From NCBI GenBank assembly GCA_026418675.1, contig JAOAAX010000016.1:1-49109 (forward strand): a stretch of 49,109 bases of DNA, in the 5' to 3' direction. Each line of letters begins with the position of its first letter. Within the stretch, counting starts at the first letter, position 1. Positions 25,981 through 34,039 of the stretch are shown here, in pieces. The position numbers and the translations under genes were made by a program. A model generated the notes under the pieces. That model saw only the letters and a list, made by a program, of their open reading frames with translations. It was not told the DNA's origin and searched no databases. The stretch is from Chthoniobacterales bacterium (GTDB lineage: Bacteria; Verrucomicrobiota; Verrucomicrobiia; Chthoniobacterales; DYNR01).

Positions 25981-26179
25981 CTGACAATCTAGAGAGATTT
26001 AAGTCCAAAAGCCTTCCCTCACTTTAAATGATAAAAAATGGGAAACGTTGCAACCACAAACGCAAATCATTTTTCATAGCTTTTTAACACCTGCATTAAC
26101 TTAAAAAGTTGCAAAAATTACCCAGGGGAAGCGTTTACATTATTAAAACTCTCTCTAATTTTTAGTAAACTTAAGAAGC

Positions 26180-27394
26180 TTATAATGCTTTTTCCCTGAC
26201 TAGCTGATTATAGAGGCTTAGGTATTGCTGCAAGCAGTTATCCCACGAGTAATTGGAAGCGCATTTACGTGCTTCTAAACCAAACTGATGAAGTTGAGAC
26301 TCCTTCTCTAAAGCCTCTGCCATTGAATTTGCGAGCGATTCTGCATCGCATGGGTTCACGAGCCAACCTTCCTTACCATGGCTTACAAGTTCACGACAAC
26401 CGGGGCTACTCGTAGTTATTATTGGCAACCCTGCAGCCATGGCCTCAACCATCGCTGTGCTAAATCCTTCGAGATGGGATGCCATGACAAACACATTGGC
26501 TGCAAGGTAAGCATTTACAAGTTCTTTTGGAGGGAACGTGGGATTCATGCCAGCCGCAGCAAGAATTGGAAATTCGCGAGCAATGACTCGTCCCTGTAAA
26601 CCCATTTGGATAGAGGTTCTTTCCAATTCTTGAACATCACGGCCAGCAATCAATATCTGCCAATCTCTTCGACTTTTTATTGACAGGATCTTAGCAGCTT
26701 CGAGCAAGCAAGGATAATTTTTTTGCGGATGATTCCTTCCAACTGCCAAAAAAGTGAATGCTTCTGCCCGCAAACCCAAATTTTTGCGCAATTCTTGCTT
26801 TTGCTTACTTGTAACCTTTCCAAACTTAGACGTGTCAACAGCATTGGGAATTAGGAGAATTTTCTCTCTAGCAACACCAACTTTTTGAAATTCCTCTCGA
26901 ATAGATTCTGATAGTGCAATAACTCTTTGTGCGTGGGGGATTTTATCCCGGATTAATTTGTCCATTTTTAGGTTTAATCGCTCCCCTAAATTTCCTTCTT
27001 TTGATAACAAAATATCACTTCCCGCTGAACGGATGACATGGGGGATGTTCCTTTGATTTGCCCAGTGAACGAGGGTGACTCCACAAGGCAACATCATTAG
27101 ACCATGCCAGACATCAAGGTTCCATTTGCGTTGGAGTTTATCTAGAAAAAAAGCTCCGAAGCGAAGTCCTAGCTGCGGCCAACGTTTTATAAGGCTCCCC
27201 AAATTTCCAGGGAAACCGTCAATTTGGTAGCCGAGTTTCCATTGCTGTCTTGCTAAATTTTCTTTTTGTTTGTTGGGCATGAAAACAACAACTTCGTTGC
27301 CCAACTCTTGCAATCTCTGAGCAAGTTGGTGGTGAAAAATTTCTGCGCCAGAAAATTTTGGGAGAAAAGTTGGAGTAAAAATTCCAATCCGCAT
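26180..27394 (-). CDS. Glycosyltransferase family 4
   Basis: A 404-residue GT-B retaining glycosyltransferase of the GT4 (Glycos_transf_1) type, transferring a nucleotide-activated sugar to a lipid- or glycan-linked acceptor at the inner face of the membrane. The N-terminal acceptor domain starts MRIGIFTPTFLPKFSGAEIF with a glycine-rich loop. The C-terminal donor domain has FLAVGRNHPQKNYPCLLEA and the E-x7-E segment LEGFSTAMVEAMAAGLPIIT, with both glutamates present. It follows another GT4 gene by 18 bases on the same strand. Its position two genes past manC suggests use in a surface polymer, but the donor sugar is not determined by sequence. Confidence 0.88.
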   Translation of the reverse strand: MRIGIFTPTFLPKFSGAEIFHHQLAQRLQELGNEVVVFMPNKQKENLARQQWKLGYQIDGFPGNLGSLIKRWPQLGLRFGAFFLDKLQRKWNLDVWHGLMMLPCGVTLVHWANQRNIPHVIRSAGSDILLSKEGNLGERLNLKMDKLIRDKIPHAQRVIALSESIREEFQKVGVAREKILLIPNAVDTSKFGKVTSKQKQELRKNLGLRAEAFTFLAVGRNHPQKNYPCLLEAAKILSIKSRRDWQILIAGRDVQELERTSIQMGLQGRVIAREFPILAAAGMNPTFPPKELVNAYLAANVFVMASHLEGFSTAMVEAMAAGLPIITTSSPGCRELVSHGKEGWLVNPCDAESLANSMAEALEKESQLHQFGLEARKCASNYSWDNCLQQYLSLYNQLVREKAL

Positions 27395-27412
27395 CCCAAC
27401 GCGTGGTCAATT

Positions 27413-28528
27413 TTACTTTGTTTTGAGAACTTCGAGGTAAAGTTTCCAAAACTTTTCTACGGTTTGTTCCCAATTCGGGAGGTTTAACTCGCTCTGACTG
27501 TTTAGGATTTCCGTGCGAAATTCTCCATCACTGGCGAGTTGGGCAAGAAGTCCTGAATAAGTTTCCGTGTCTTTGGGAGAGAAAAGGCCTGGATGTTCGG
27601 CACCAAGAATTGCGACATTCCCTTCGATTCGGCTGGCGAGCACAGGCAAGTTACAGCTAAGTGCTTGGATCAAAGCGAGTGATTGGCCCTCCCAAATTGA
27701 GGGCAAGAGGAAACCGTCCATTGCCCTTAGCCAAGGAGCAACTGGGCGTTTTCGTCCTGCGAAAAATACTTTTTCAAGAAGTCCCTTTTGATGAACAAGT
27801 TCTTGCAATTTTTCCCGTTCAGGGCCATCGCCAATGAGTGCGACCCTTACATCCAAGTTTGGATGACGCTGCAAGCAACGATCAAGTGCTTCAATTGTTG
27901 CTCCATGATTTTTGACTTCGTGTAAAGAGGCAACAGTTCCAAACCAGATAGCGCGTGTTTCTAAACCAAGTTTTTGTCTTAATTCCAATTTTTCTTCGTT
28001 GCTTGAGGGATAAAAGGTCGTCTCATCAATTGCGTTGGGGATAACCCGTATTTTCTCCTGAGGAATTTTAAAAAGCTTTGAGAGATCGCGTCCGGTTTTT
28101 TCAGAAAGTGCAACAAAAACATCTGTGAGCTTACACAGGGAGCGGTATGTCCAAATGCGATGGTATTTTTGAGATTTGTCTAAAGTTTTGGCTTGGCGCA
28201 TGATGACCTTGCATCCTGCTAATTTTGCTGCGGGAACTGCGTAAGTGTGGGTATGGTATGTTGTGGTTTGCACTATTTGTATTCCTCGCGCCCGGAGCCA
28301 ATTTGCTAGTCTTAAAACGCCAAAAGGTTGAAACCTCCGACTTTTCGCACAAGCCAAAAGCGTTATGTCTTCTCCTGCTTTTTGGAGTTCCTCTCCAACT
28401 ACGTCTAAAGAACGCAAGCAGATAAAAGAACCTACTACCCCCTTTTTGCGTAAACTTGTGGATAACCCCACAGCAAAATCTTCCGCCCCACCTACTGGCA
28501 TGCCCATAAAAACATAAGCAACTTTCAT
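27413..28528 (-). CDS. Glycosyltransferase family 4 with an altered E-x7-E motif
   Basis: A 371-residue GT4-type protein. The N-terminal domain opens MKVAYVFMGMPVGGAEDFAV, with the glycine loop typical of the family. The donor domain has VIPNAIDETTFYPSSNEEK, WFGTVASLHEVKNHGATIEAL and VALIGDGPEREKLQEL. The E-x7-E motif reads EGQSLALIQAL: the first Glu is present, but the second is Gln. It opens a minus-strand pair with the GT4 downstream and lies 26 bases after the universal stress protein gene. Whether the Gln reduces activity or marks a subfamily cannot be judged from sequence. Confidence 0.86.
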   Translation of the reverse strand: MKVAYVFMGMPVGGAEDFAVGLSTSLRKKGVVGSFICLRSLDVVGEELQKAGEDITLLACAKSRRFQPFGVLRLANWLRARGIQIVQTTTYHTHTYAVPAAKLAGCKVIMRQAKTLDKSQKYHRIWTYRSLCKLTDVFVALSEKTGRDLSKLFKIPQEKIRVIPNAIDETTFYPSSNEEKLELRQKLGLETRAIWFGTVASLHEVKNHGATIEALDRCLQRHPNLDVRVALIGDGPEREKLQELVHQKGLLEKVFFAGRKRPVAPWLRAMDGFLLPSIWEGQSLALIQALSCNLPVLASRIEGNVAILGAEHPGLFSPKDTETYSGLLAQLASDGEFRTEILNSQSELNLPNWEQTVEKFWKLYLEVLKTK

Positions 28529-28554
28529 GTCCTATTTCTTATGAAAGTTTGCCT

Positions 28555-29040
28555 TTAGCTGTTTCCGTCCGATTCAGCAAGCTTCCTTGTGGGCACAACT
28601 ATGACGGGCACATGCGACATCCGTAAAACATTGGTAACTACATTCCCTCCAAAAAGATGATAAAGAGCACCATGACCATGTGACCCCATTACAATTAGCC
28701 GTGCTTTCCGAAGCTTTGCCTGTTCTAAAATTACTTCTGCGGCTTCTCCAACCTCCACAACAGCTTCCGCTTTTAATCCTTTATCCCGGCTCTGCTTTGC
28801 AATTTCTTCGCATCGCTTCCGCCAAATTGCCATCTCTTCATTGGCCAAACGAACGCTTACAGGAGCGGGCACAACAACATCAACATCCACTGGAACATAC
28901 GCTGTGCCGGGTTCTGCAGCATGAACATACACAAGGTTAGCCTCTAAGTCTTTAGCAAATTCCTCCGCAACTTTAATCAGTCTTTCCGAACCCTCACTGA
29001 AATCCACGCCAACAACAAAAAAAACGTCTTTCTTATCCAT
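28555..29040 (-). CDS. Universal stress protein (UspA family)
   Basis: A single-domain 161-residue UspA-fold protein that binds ATP or AMP and is linked to survival under stress. The first beta strand carries the ATP-contacting Asp (FFVVGVDFSEGSERLIKVAE). The C-terminal nucleotide motif G-x2-G-x9-G is MGSHGHGALYHLFGGNVV, followed by HVPVIVVPT. The motif suggests an ATP-binding member. An insert around residues 50-70 (VDVDVVVPAPVSV) is proline- and valine-rich. The gene precedes the two GT4 genes by 26 bases, so co-transcription is possible; there is no known functional link. Confidence 0.9.
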   Translation of the reverse strand: MDKKDVFFVVGVDFSEGSERLIKVAEEFAKDLEANLVYVHAAEPGTAYVPVDVDVVVPAPVSVRLANEEMAIWRKRCEEIAKQSRDKGLKAEAVVEVGEAAEVILEQAKLRKARLIVMGSHGHGALYHLFGGNVVTNVLRMSHVPVIVVPTRKLAESDGNS

Positions 29041-29093
29041 TTTTAAGTATTTAAAAGTGACATTTTTGATAAGTTAACTATTCGCAGATTCCG

Positions 29094-30164
29094 TTAACTA
29101 TTTTTCCCCATTTTGCTCAAACATTCTGTTTCCAGACTTTTTGCTCCTCTATTTTCTGGCCAAAGCTCGAGCGCTTTTCGTGCTGCTTCAAGAGCTTTAA
29201 CCCACTCCGCTTTGGCAGCAGCTTCTGCACCCTCGATGGTTTTTTCTAGGCTTGAGTATCTATTGCTTAAATTTAAGCCTTTCAGCCGTGTTTCTTCTTT
29301 ATCCAGTTCGGCAAGAGCGGCTTGCATGCTCTTTAAATCATGGCTTGCAAAGGCTGGGATCCTTTCCGCTGCTTCTTTTGACTTCTTCAATTCTTCCGCC
29401 AATGTGCGTTGCTGTTCTTCAAGCATTTCCACCACACGACGCCGATCATTCTCGCTAGCTTGTGCAATGGATTCCTTCCATTTCGCTTCGATTACCGGAT
29501 GATTACGGATATCAAATTCTAATTTACTGCGCAGTTTCCTTGCGCTATTTGCAGCCGTGCGCATGGCTTCTGCAAGGGCGGGAGAGCCAGCATCCATTTT
29601 TTCCCAAGCGGCTGTAAGATTGAGCACATCGCGGTGGAGATTTTTTGCCGCGGCAGCCCGGATTCTTTTCAACTTCTCTCGTTCTTCTGAGCTAATTCCA
29701 GCCAGACGAGCCTCCTCTTCGCTCAGCACGATTCCCGCAATTTTGATTCCTCCAGTTGCGAGCTGTTGTATTTCCGTATTCGCTTTTTCGATTCTCTCGC
29801 GAACGGTGCGGACTTTAGAAGAATAAGGGTATTTTTCTAAGAATTTGGTATGTTCGTGGATATAGGTTTGGTAATCTTCAGGGCCGATAGGTTCAGCTGG
29901 GAGCGCAAGAGATTCTAATTTTGTAAAAACCTGCAAATCCTCTGGCTGTCGTTGAATTTTAACAACTTCGCTTTTCTCGATTTTACGCTCGTCGAGTATG
30001 GACTCCGTTATACGATACTCGATTACGATTTCTTTCTCGTCTTCCCGCAGGATTTTCCCCTCCAGAACTTCACCGCTCTTAAGCTCGATTATGTCCGCTG
30101 CTAACAGATGGAGAAATGGAATTACAAAAGATATAAACGTCAAGTATAATTTTGTGCTCGTCAT
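29094..30164 (-). CDS. Exported coiled-coil protein with small N-terminal beta domain, unknown function
   Basis: The 356-residue product begins with a Sec-type signal (hydrophobic LYLTFISFVIPFLHLLAA, about 6-23). Next is a small beta domain, about 24-72, reading ADIIELKSGEVLEGKIL then EIVIEYRI. This is the pattern of SH3-like domains found in Verrucomicrobia and Planctomycetes exported proteins. The remaining 280 residues are charged helix, rich in Glu, Lys and Ala (about 85-345), with TPR-like end segment WVKALEAARKALELWPENRGA. No catalytic motif was seen. It is probably a periplasmic structural or binding protein. The gene stands alone, divergent from argA with a 170-base gap. Confidence 0.7.
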   Translation of the reverse strand: MTSTKLYLTFISFVIPFLHLLAADIIELKSGEVLEGKILREDEKEIVIEYRITESILDERKIEKSEVVKIQRQPEDLQVFTKLESLALPAEPIGPEDYQTYIHEHTKFLEKYPYSSKVRTVRERIEKANTEIQQLATGGIKIAGIVLSEEEARLAGISSEEREKLKRIRAAAAKNLHRDVLNLTAAWEKMDAGSPALAEAMRTAANSARKLRSKLEFDIRNHPVIEAKWKESIAQASENDRRRVVEMLEEQQRTLAEELKKSKEAAERIPAFASHDLKSMQAALAELDKEETRLKGLNLSNRYSSLEKTIEGAEAAAKAEWVKALEAARKALELWPENRGAKSLETECLSKMGKNS

Positions 30165-30334
30165 AAGAAATTATCTCCAACTTGGCTTAGCTTTTTTAGC
30201 TGCCTGCAAATTCAATCACAAGTTGCGATTACGGGACGGAGCTTTCTCATCACTCCTTTTGACCTCGTAAAAAAGACAACTTCTTTTCGTGAAATTTTTT
30301 GCCATTCCGATTCTAATTGGGATTTGAGCCAACC

Positions 30335-31633
30335 GTGAACGTTGCTGACCTTCGAGAAATCCTTCAATACGTTCCCCGCTTTCGCGAAAAAATTTTCGTG
30401 ATCTCCGTTGATGGCGAAATAGCCGGAGGAGAAAACTTTCCTAATATCCTTCTAGATTTGGCTGTTTTGCGATCCCTCAGCATTCGTGTCGTTCTTGTTC
30501 ATGGCGCAAGCTACCAAATCCGGCAATTAGCATCCCAGCTTGGGGTTGAGCTTTCCAATTCTGACGGAACGGGTGTAACTGACGAGCAAACCCTCCGCGT
30601 TTCGATAGATGCATCTATTCGCTTGACCAACCAGATTATGGAAGGACTTTCGACGGTTGATCTTCGTGCCGCTTATCTGAACGCTATCATTGCCCATCCG
30701 GCAGGCATTCTCAGTGGTCGTGATCATTTCTACACAGGGCGTGTAGAACGGGTGGATACTCAGGCTCTCAACCATCTCCTTGCCGAAGGGATAGTGCCGG
30801 TGATTCCACCTTTGGGTTTCGATGGCGAGGGACGCACTTATCGTGTAAACTCTGACGCTGTTGCTGCTGAAGTTGCCGAGGCCCTCCGCTCGGCTAAGCT
30901 TATTTACCTTGGTCCTCGTGGGATACTTGAGGAAGCCGGTGGTCTGCCCCGCCAGCTTTCGATAGCCGAAACCGAAGACTTCCTCCGTAAAAACCGCCTC
31001 TCGCCTGGCCTCACCTCAAAACTTACGTTTGCTGCTCGCACGTGCAGGTTGGGTGTCCCACGCGTCCATATCCTCGATGGTTCTATCAACGAGGCTCTTC
31101 TTGCTGAGATATTCAGCCATGAAGGTGTCGGCACGATGATTTATTCGAACGAATACCAACAAATACGCCGAATTTTCAAAAAAGACGTTCGTTCTATTCT
31201 GCAACTCATCCGTCAATCGGTAAAAAACGAAGAACTTATTCGAAGAACTCGTGCGGAGATTTTAGAACGTTTGGAGGACTACTGGCTGCTAGAAATTGAC
31301 CGCACGCCAGTAGCATGTGTTGCTGTTCATCCTTATCCCGAATCTCAGGCTGCCGAATTAGCCTGTCTCTATGTTAGCAAATCCCACGAAAATCAAGGTT
31401 ATGGGCGCAAGCTCATTGCTTTTGCCGAAGCTCAGGCTCGCCAACGAGGATTCCGCAAGCTCTTTGCCCTCTCCACCCAAGCGTTTCATTATTTCGAGCA
31501 GAAAGCTGGGTTTCATCCATGTTCACCAGAGGAGCTTCCCCCAGCGCGACTTCAAAAATATCTCGCAAGCGGAAGGAATTCCCGAGTTCTGGTCAAAGAA
31601 CTTGCCCCTGAACAAACGCTACCAAGGTTATAA
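30335..31633 (+). CDS. argA: Amino-acid N-acetyltransferase (N-acetylglutamate synthase, AAK + GNAT)
   Basis: First step of arginine synthesis: acetyl-CoA plus glutamate gives N-acetylglutamate. The 432 residues contain an N-terminal amino-acid-kinase-like regulatory domain (about 5-275) with EKIFVISVDGEIAGGENFPN, VVLVHGASYQIRQLASQLG, and GIVPVIPPLGFDGEGRTYRV with NSDAVAAEVAEAL. A C-terminal GNAT domain (about 290-420) has the acetyl-CoA loop YVSKSHENQGYGRKLIAFAEAQARQRG. The start is put at GTG 30335, giving MNVADLREILQYVPRFREK, as in the family; a TTG six codons earlier is possible but less likely. Regulation by arginine is usual in the family. No other arg genes are in the window. Confidence 0.92.
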   Translation: MNVADLREILQYVPRFREKIFVISVDGEIAGGENFPNILLDLAVLRSLSIRVVLVHGASYQIRQLASQLGVELSNSDGTGVTDEQTLRVSIDASIRLTNQIMEGLSTVDLRAAYLNAIIAHPAGILSGRDHFYTGRVERVDTQALNHLLAEGIVPVIPPLGFDGEGRTYRVNSDAVAAEVAEALRSAKLIYLGPRGILEEAGGLPRQLSIAETEDFLRKNRLSPGLTSKLTFAARTCRLGVPRVHILDGSINEALLAEIFSHEGVGTMIYSNEYQQIRRIFKKDVRSILQLIRQSVKNEELIRRTRAEILERLEDYWLLEIDRTPVACVAVHPYPESQAAELACLYVSKSHENQGYGRKLIAFAEAQARQRGFRKLFALSTQAFHYFEQKAGFHPCSPEELPPARLQKYLASGRNSRVLVKELAPEQTLPRL

Positions 31634-31663
31634 ATTTCCAAAAATAAAACTGCCTACTCCAAA

Positions 31664-33253
31664 TTGGAATCTGTATCTCTCCATACCCATTTTACAGGGA
31701 CCGACTGGGGCGTGCTTGCAGCCTATTTGCTTTTGACAACTCTTCTCGGTCATTTGCTTCGCGGACGTCAGGCTACTATCCGCGACTTTTTCCTTGCGGG
31801 GAGGAGTCTTCCATGGCCGCTTGTTGCAGCTTCCATTATTGCTACAGAAATTAGTGCACTCACCTTTATTGGAGTTCCAGGAATTGTTTTTGCAGCAGGT
31901 GGGAATTTCACCTACCTCCAGTGGGCAATTGGCTCTATAATTGCACGTTTTCTCGTAGCCTTTTTTTTCGTTCGTGCGTTCTATGAACGGGAAATTTACA
32001 GCCCCTACGATTACATGGCCAATCGTCTTGGCCCAACCGCCGCAAAACTTGCGACCTTTCTCTTTTCACTTGGAACCGTCCTTGGACAGAGCGTCCGTGT
32101 CCTCGTAACGGCTTTAATACTTAAGACTGTAACTCCCCTTTCCATGGAGCAATGCATCTTTGCTATCACTAGCTTCGCGGTGCTTTGGACTTGGATGGGA
32201 GGAATGACTACCGTTATCTGGACAGATGCTATCCAGTTCTTCCTTTTTGTTTTCAGCGGAGTTCTCGCTCTTTTTTGGCTTGTGAATGGACTGCCCGGGG
32301 GTTGGGATCAACTACTTCAGACCGCACAAACAGATAAGAAACTCCAGATTATCAATCTTTCAACAGATCCTGATGTCCAATTTACACTTTGGGTGGCCCT
32401 TCTTGCCATGCCGTTCCAGAACCTTGCGGCTTTCGGGACGGATCAGCTCAATGCTCAGCGAATGTTTTGTTGTCGAAGTTCTCGGGAAGCTTCGCTTGCG
32501 GTTATTGCAAGCTGCTTTTCCCAGGTTGTCACAGTTCTGATGCTATTTGTCGGCGCTGGTCTTTATGTTTGGTATGTCCAATTTCCGCCCAATGCTGCCG
32601 AAGCTGCTGCTTTTGCAGCAGACCGCGATTCCGTTTTTCCGGTATGGATAACTACTGCTCTTCCGCCGGGAATTACGGGCTTGGTTTTAGCTGGTGCTTT
32701 TGCCGCAGCGATTTCCAGTCTTGATTCTGCTCTAGCGGCTCTTTCCCAGACATCTTTATCGTTTTTCGGGAAAATTGACAAAAATTCGGACGGCGAGTCC
32801 GGTGCCTTGCTGCGGTTATCCAGGCTGGTTGTTCTTTTTTGGGGGGTAATTCTTGCAATGGCTGCCTTCTTTTTGCATGCGGTCAAGCAATGGGCAAATC
32901 TCGATCTGCTTTCTCTAGCTTTCGGAATGGTGGCTTACACCTATGGCCCGTTGCTGGGCATGTTTCTCCTTGCCTTATGTGGAGTGCCTGCAAAGCCGAT
33001 TGGGTTATGCTTAGGTGTTTCCATCAGCATTCTGCTTGTGGCTTTGGTTCGGCCTGATTTTTACGTTTTACTGCAAAGTTTAGGTTTTATTTCCCCTGCC
33101 ATGGCGCAGCAAGCCAGGCCAGCGATCAGCTTCGTATGGCTTTATCCCATCACGACCCTAATTACCGTGAGTTGCGGGGCCTTGCTTAACAAATGGCCTC
33201 GGCCTACGGAAACAGATTTTCGGAAAACTTCAACTGGTTCTAATAAGAATTAG
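31664..33253 (+). CDS. Sodium:solute symporter (SSS family)
   Basis: A 529-residue membrane transporter with about 13 hydrophobic helices that couples uptake of a sugar, amino acid or anion to sodium. The N-terminal region holds FTGTDWGVLAAYLLLTTLLG, then IRDFFLAGRSLPWPLVAASI, a common SSS pattern. LTFIGVPGIVFAAGGNFTYL follows. The central sodium-site helix region reads GAFAAAISSLDSALAALSQT. The start is unclear: no ATG exists near the N-terminus, and the TTG at 31664 is used because it places the first helix correctly. The substrate cannot be predicted. The gene lies 30 bases after argA, and its 3' end converges on the glycerophosphodiesterase gene with a 21-base gap. Confidence 0.88.
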   Translation: MESVSLHTHFTGTDWGVLAAYLLLTTLLGHLLRGRQATIRDFFLAGRSLPWPLVAASIIATEISALTFIGVPGIVFAAGGNFTYLQWAIGSIIARFLVAFFFVRAFYEREIYSPYDYMANRLGPTAAKLATFLFSLGTVLGQSVRVLVTALILKTVTPLSMEQCIFAITSFAVLWTWMGGMTTVIWTDAIQFFLFVFSGVLALFWLVNGLPGGWDQLLQTAQTDKKLQIINLSTDPDVQFTLWVALLAMPFQNLAAFGTDQLNAQRMFCCRSSREASLAVIASCFSQVVTVLMLFVGAGLYVWYVQFPPNAAEAAAFAADRDSVFPVWITTALPPGITGLVLAGAFAAAISSLDSALAALSQTSLSFFGKIDKNSDGESGALLRLSRLVVLFWGVILAMAAFFLHAVKQWANLDLLSLAFGMVAYTYGPLLGMFLLALCGVPAKPIGLCLGVSISILLVALVRPDFYVLLQSLGFISPAMAQQARPAISFVWLYPITTLITVSCGALLNKWPRPTETDFRKTSTGSNKN

Positions 33254-33274
33254 ACAATCTTATCGTTAAATTAT

Positions 33275-34015
33275 TTAAAGTGGTAAAAGAGCCTTCCAGA
33301 AGAGGTCCGGCCTGTCGGTTATAAGAGCATCTGCGCCTTGAATAGCAAGTTGTTTCATTTGATGGGGATCATTGACGGTCCAGACCCACGTTTGGAGGTG
33401 AGCTTCTTTTGCCTGATGTAGGTTCCCTGCTGTAGCTAGATTAAGGGGAAGGCCAATGCAGCTCGCCCCTCTTCTGCATGCGTTTTGGATTATTTGTTCA
33501 GGGGATTCTTCATCCTCATCAACGAGTTGCAAGGCTGGTAGTCCGCTTTGGATAATCATTTGAACCACATCCTCGTAGAAGGAACCAAGCATCACCCTCT
33601 CTTTAAAAAAATACTCATTTATCCTTTTAATTGCACTTTCTGTTGCCGAAGGGGTTTTGATTTCTGCAAATAGACCGACTTTTTGGGTATTGAGGTATTC
33701 TATAAGCTCATCGAAGCTCAGAATTGGTTCGCTGCCGAGGATTCTGGCTTGACGTTGCAAGTCCGGCCAATGCCAGTTGCTGATTTCTCCTGTTAACCCA
33801 GTGAGACGCTTTAAATCCCTATCGTGAAAAACAACGGGGACCTGGTCTGCCGTAATTCGAATATCGCACTCGACATAATCAACACGAAAAGAAATGGCTT
33901 TCTGAAAGGCGGCCAAAGTATTTTCTGGAGCCAGAGCGGCTGCCCCACGGTGACCTATGAGCATAGGTCTGCCACTGGACTCCTTTGTTCGGTTTTGTGG
34001 GAAGTTTCTTTCCAT
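33275..34015 (-). CDS. Glycerophosphodiester phosphodiesterase
   Basis: Hydrolyses glycerophosphodiesters to glycerol 3-phosphate and an alcohol. The 246-residue product has a GDPD TIM barrel and no signal peptide, so it is cytoplasmic. Motifs are LIGHRGAAALAPENTLAAF (from residue 19; His22, Arg23, Glu31), YVECDIRITADQVPVVFHD (Glu49, Asp51, His64) and a downstream Glu in GLFAEIKT (about 114-120). WVWTVNDPHQMKQL and GADALITDRPD close the fold. All catalytic residues expected in the family are present. It may be transcribed after the 34040-35362 gene (24 bases apart). Its usual partners glpT or ugp are not here. Confidence 0.93.
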   Translation of the reverse strand: MERNFPQNRTKESSGRPMLIGHRGAAALAPENTLAAFQKAISFRVDYVECDIRITADQVPVVFHDRDLKRLTGLTGEISNWHWPDLQRQARILGSEPILSFDELIEYLNTQKVGLFAEIKTPSATESAIKRINEYFFKERVMLGSFYEDVVQMIIQSGLPALQLVDEDEESPEQIIQNACRRGASCIGLPLNLATAGNLHQAKEAHLQTWVWTVNDPHQMKQLAIQGADALITDRPDLFWKALLPL

Positions 34016-34039
34016 TTTTGCCAGAGGCGTAAGTTTCCC

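Larger units (their letters stand above)
25153..26179. other. Gene-poor AT-rich kilobase between convergent manC operon and GT4 genes
   Basis: No convincing coding region was found in these 1027 bases. Two minus-strand frames (25208-25450, 80 codons; 25509-25778, 89 codons with ATG) have no family resemblance, no Shine-Dalgarno and no visible third-position bias. They may be remnants of decayed genes. The region contains an AT-only inverted repeat at 25176-25204 and a hairpin at 25958-25980, described separately. No tRNA, riboswitch or transposon end was recognised. It lies near the plus-strand change from G-rich to C-balanced composition. It is one of only a few places in the window with a gap over 500 bases. 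Confidence 0.6.
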
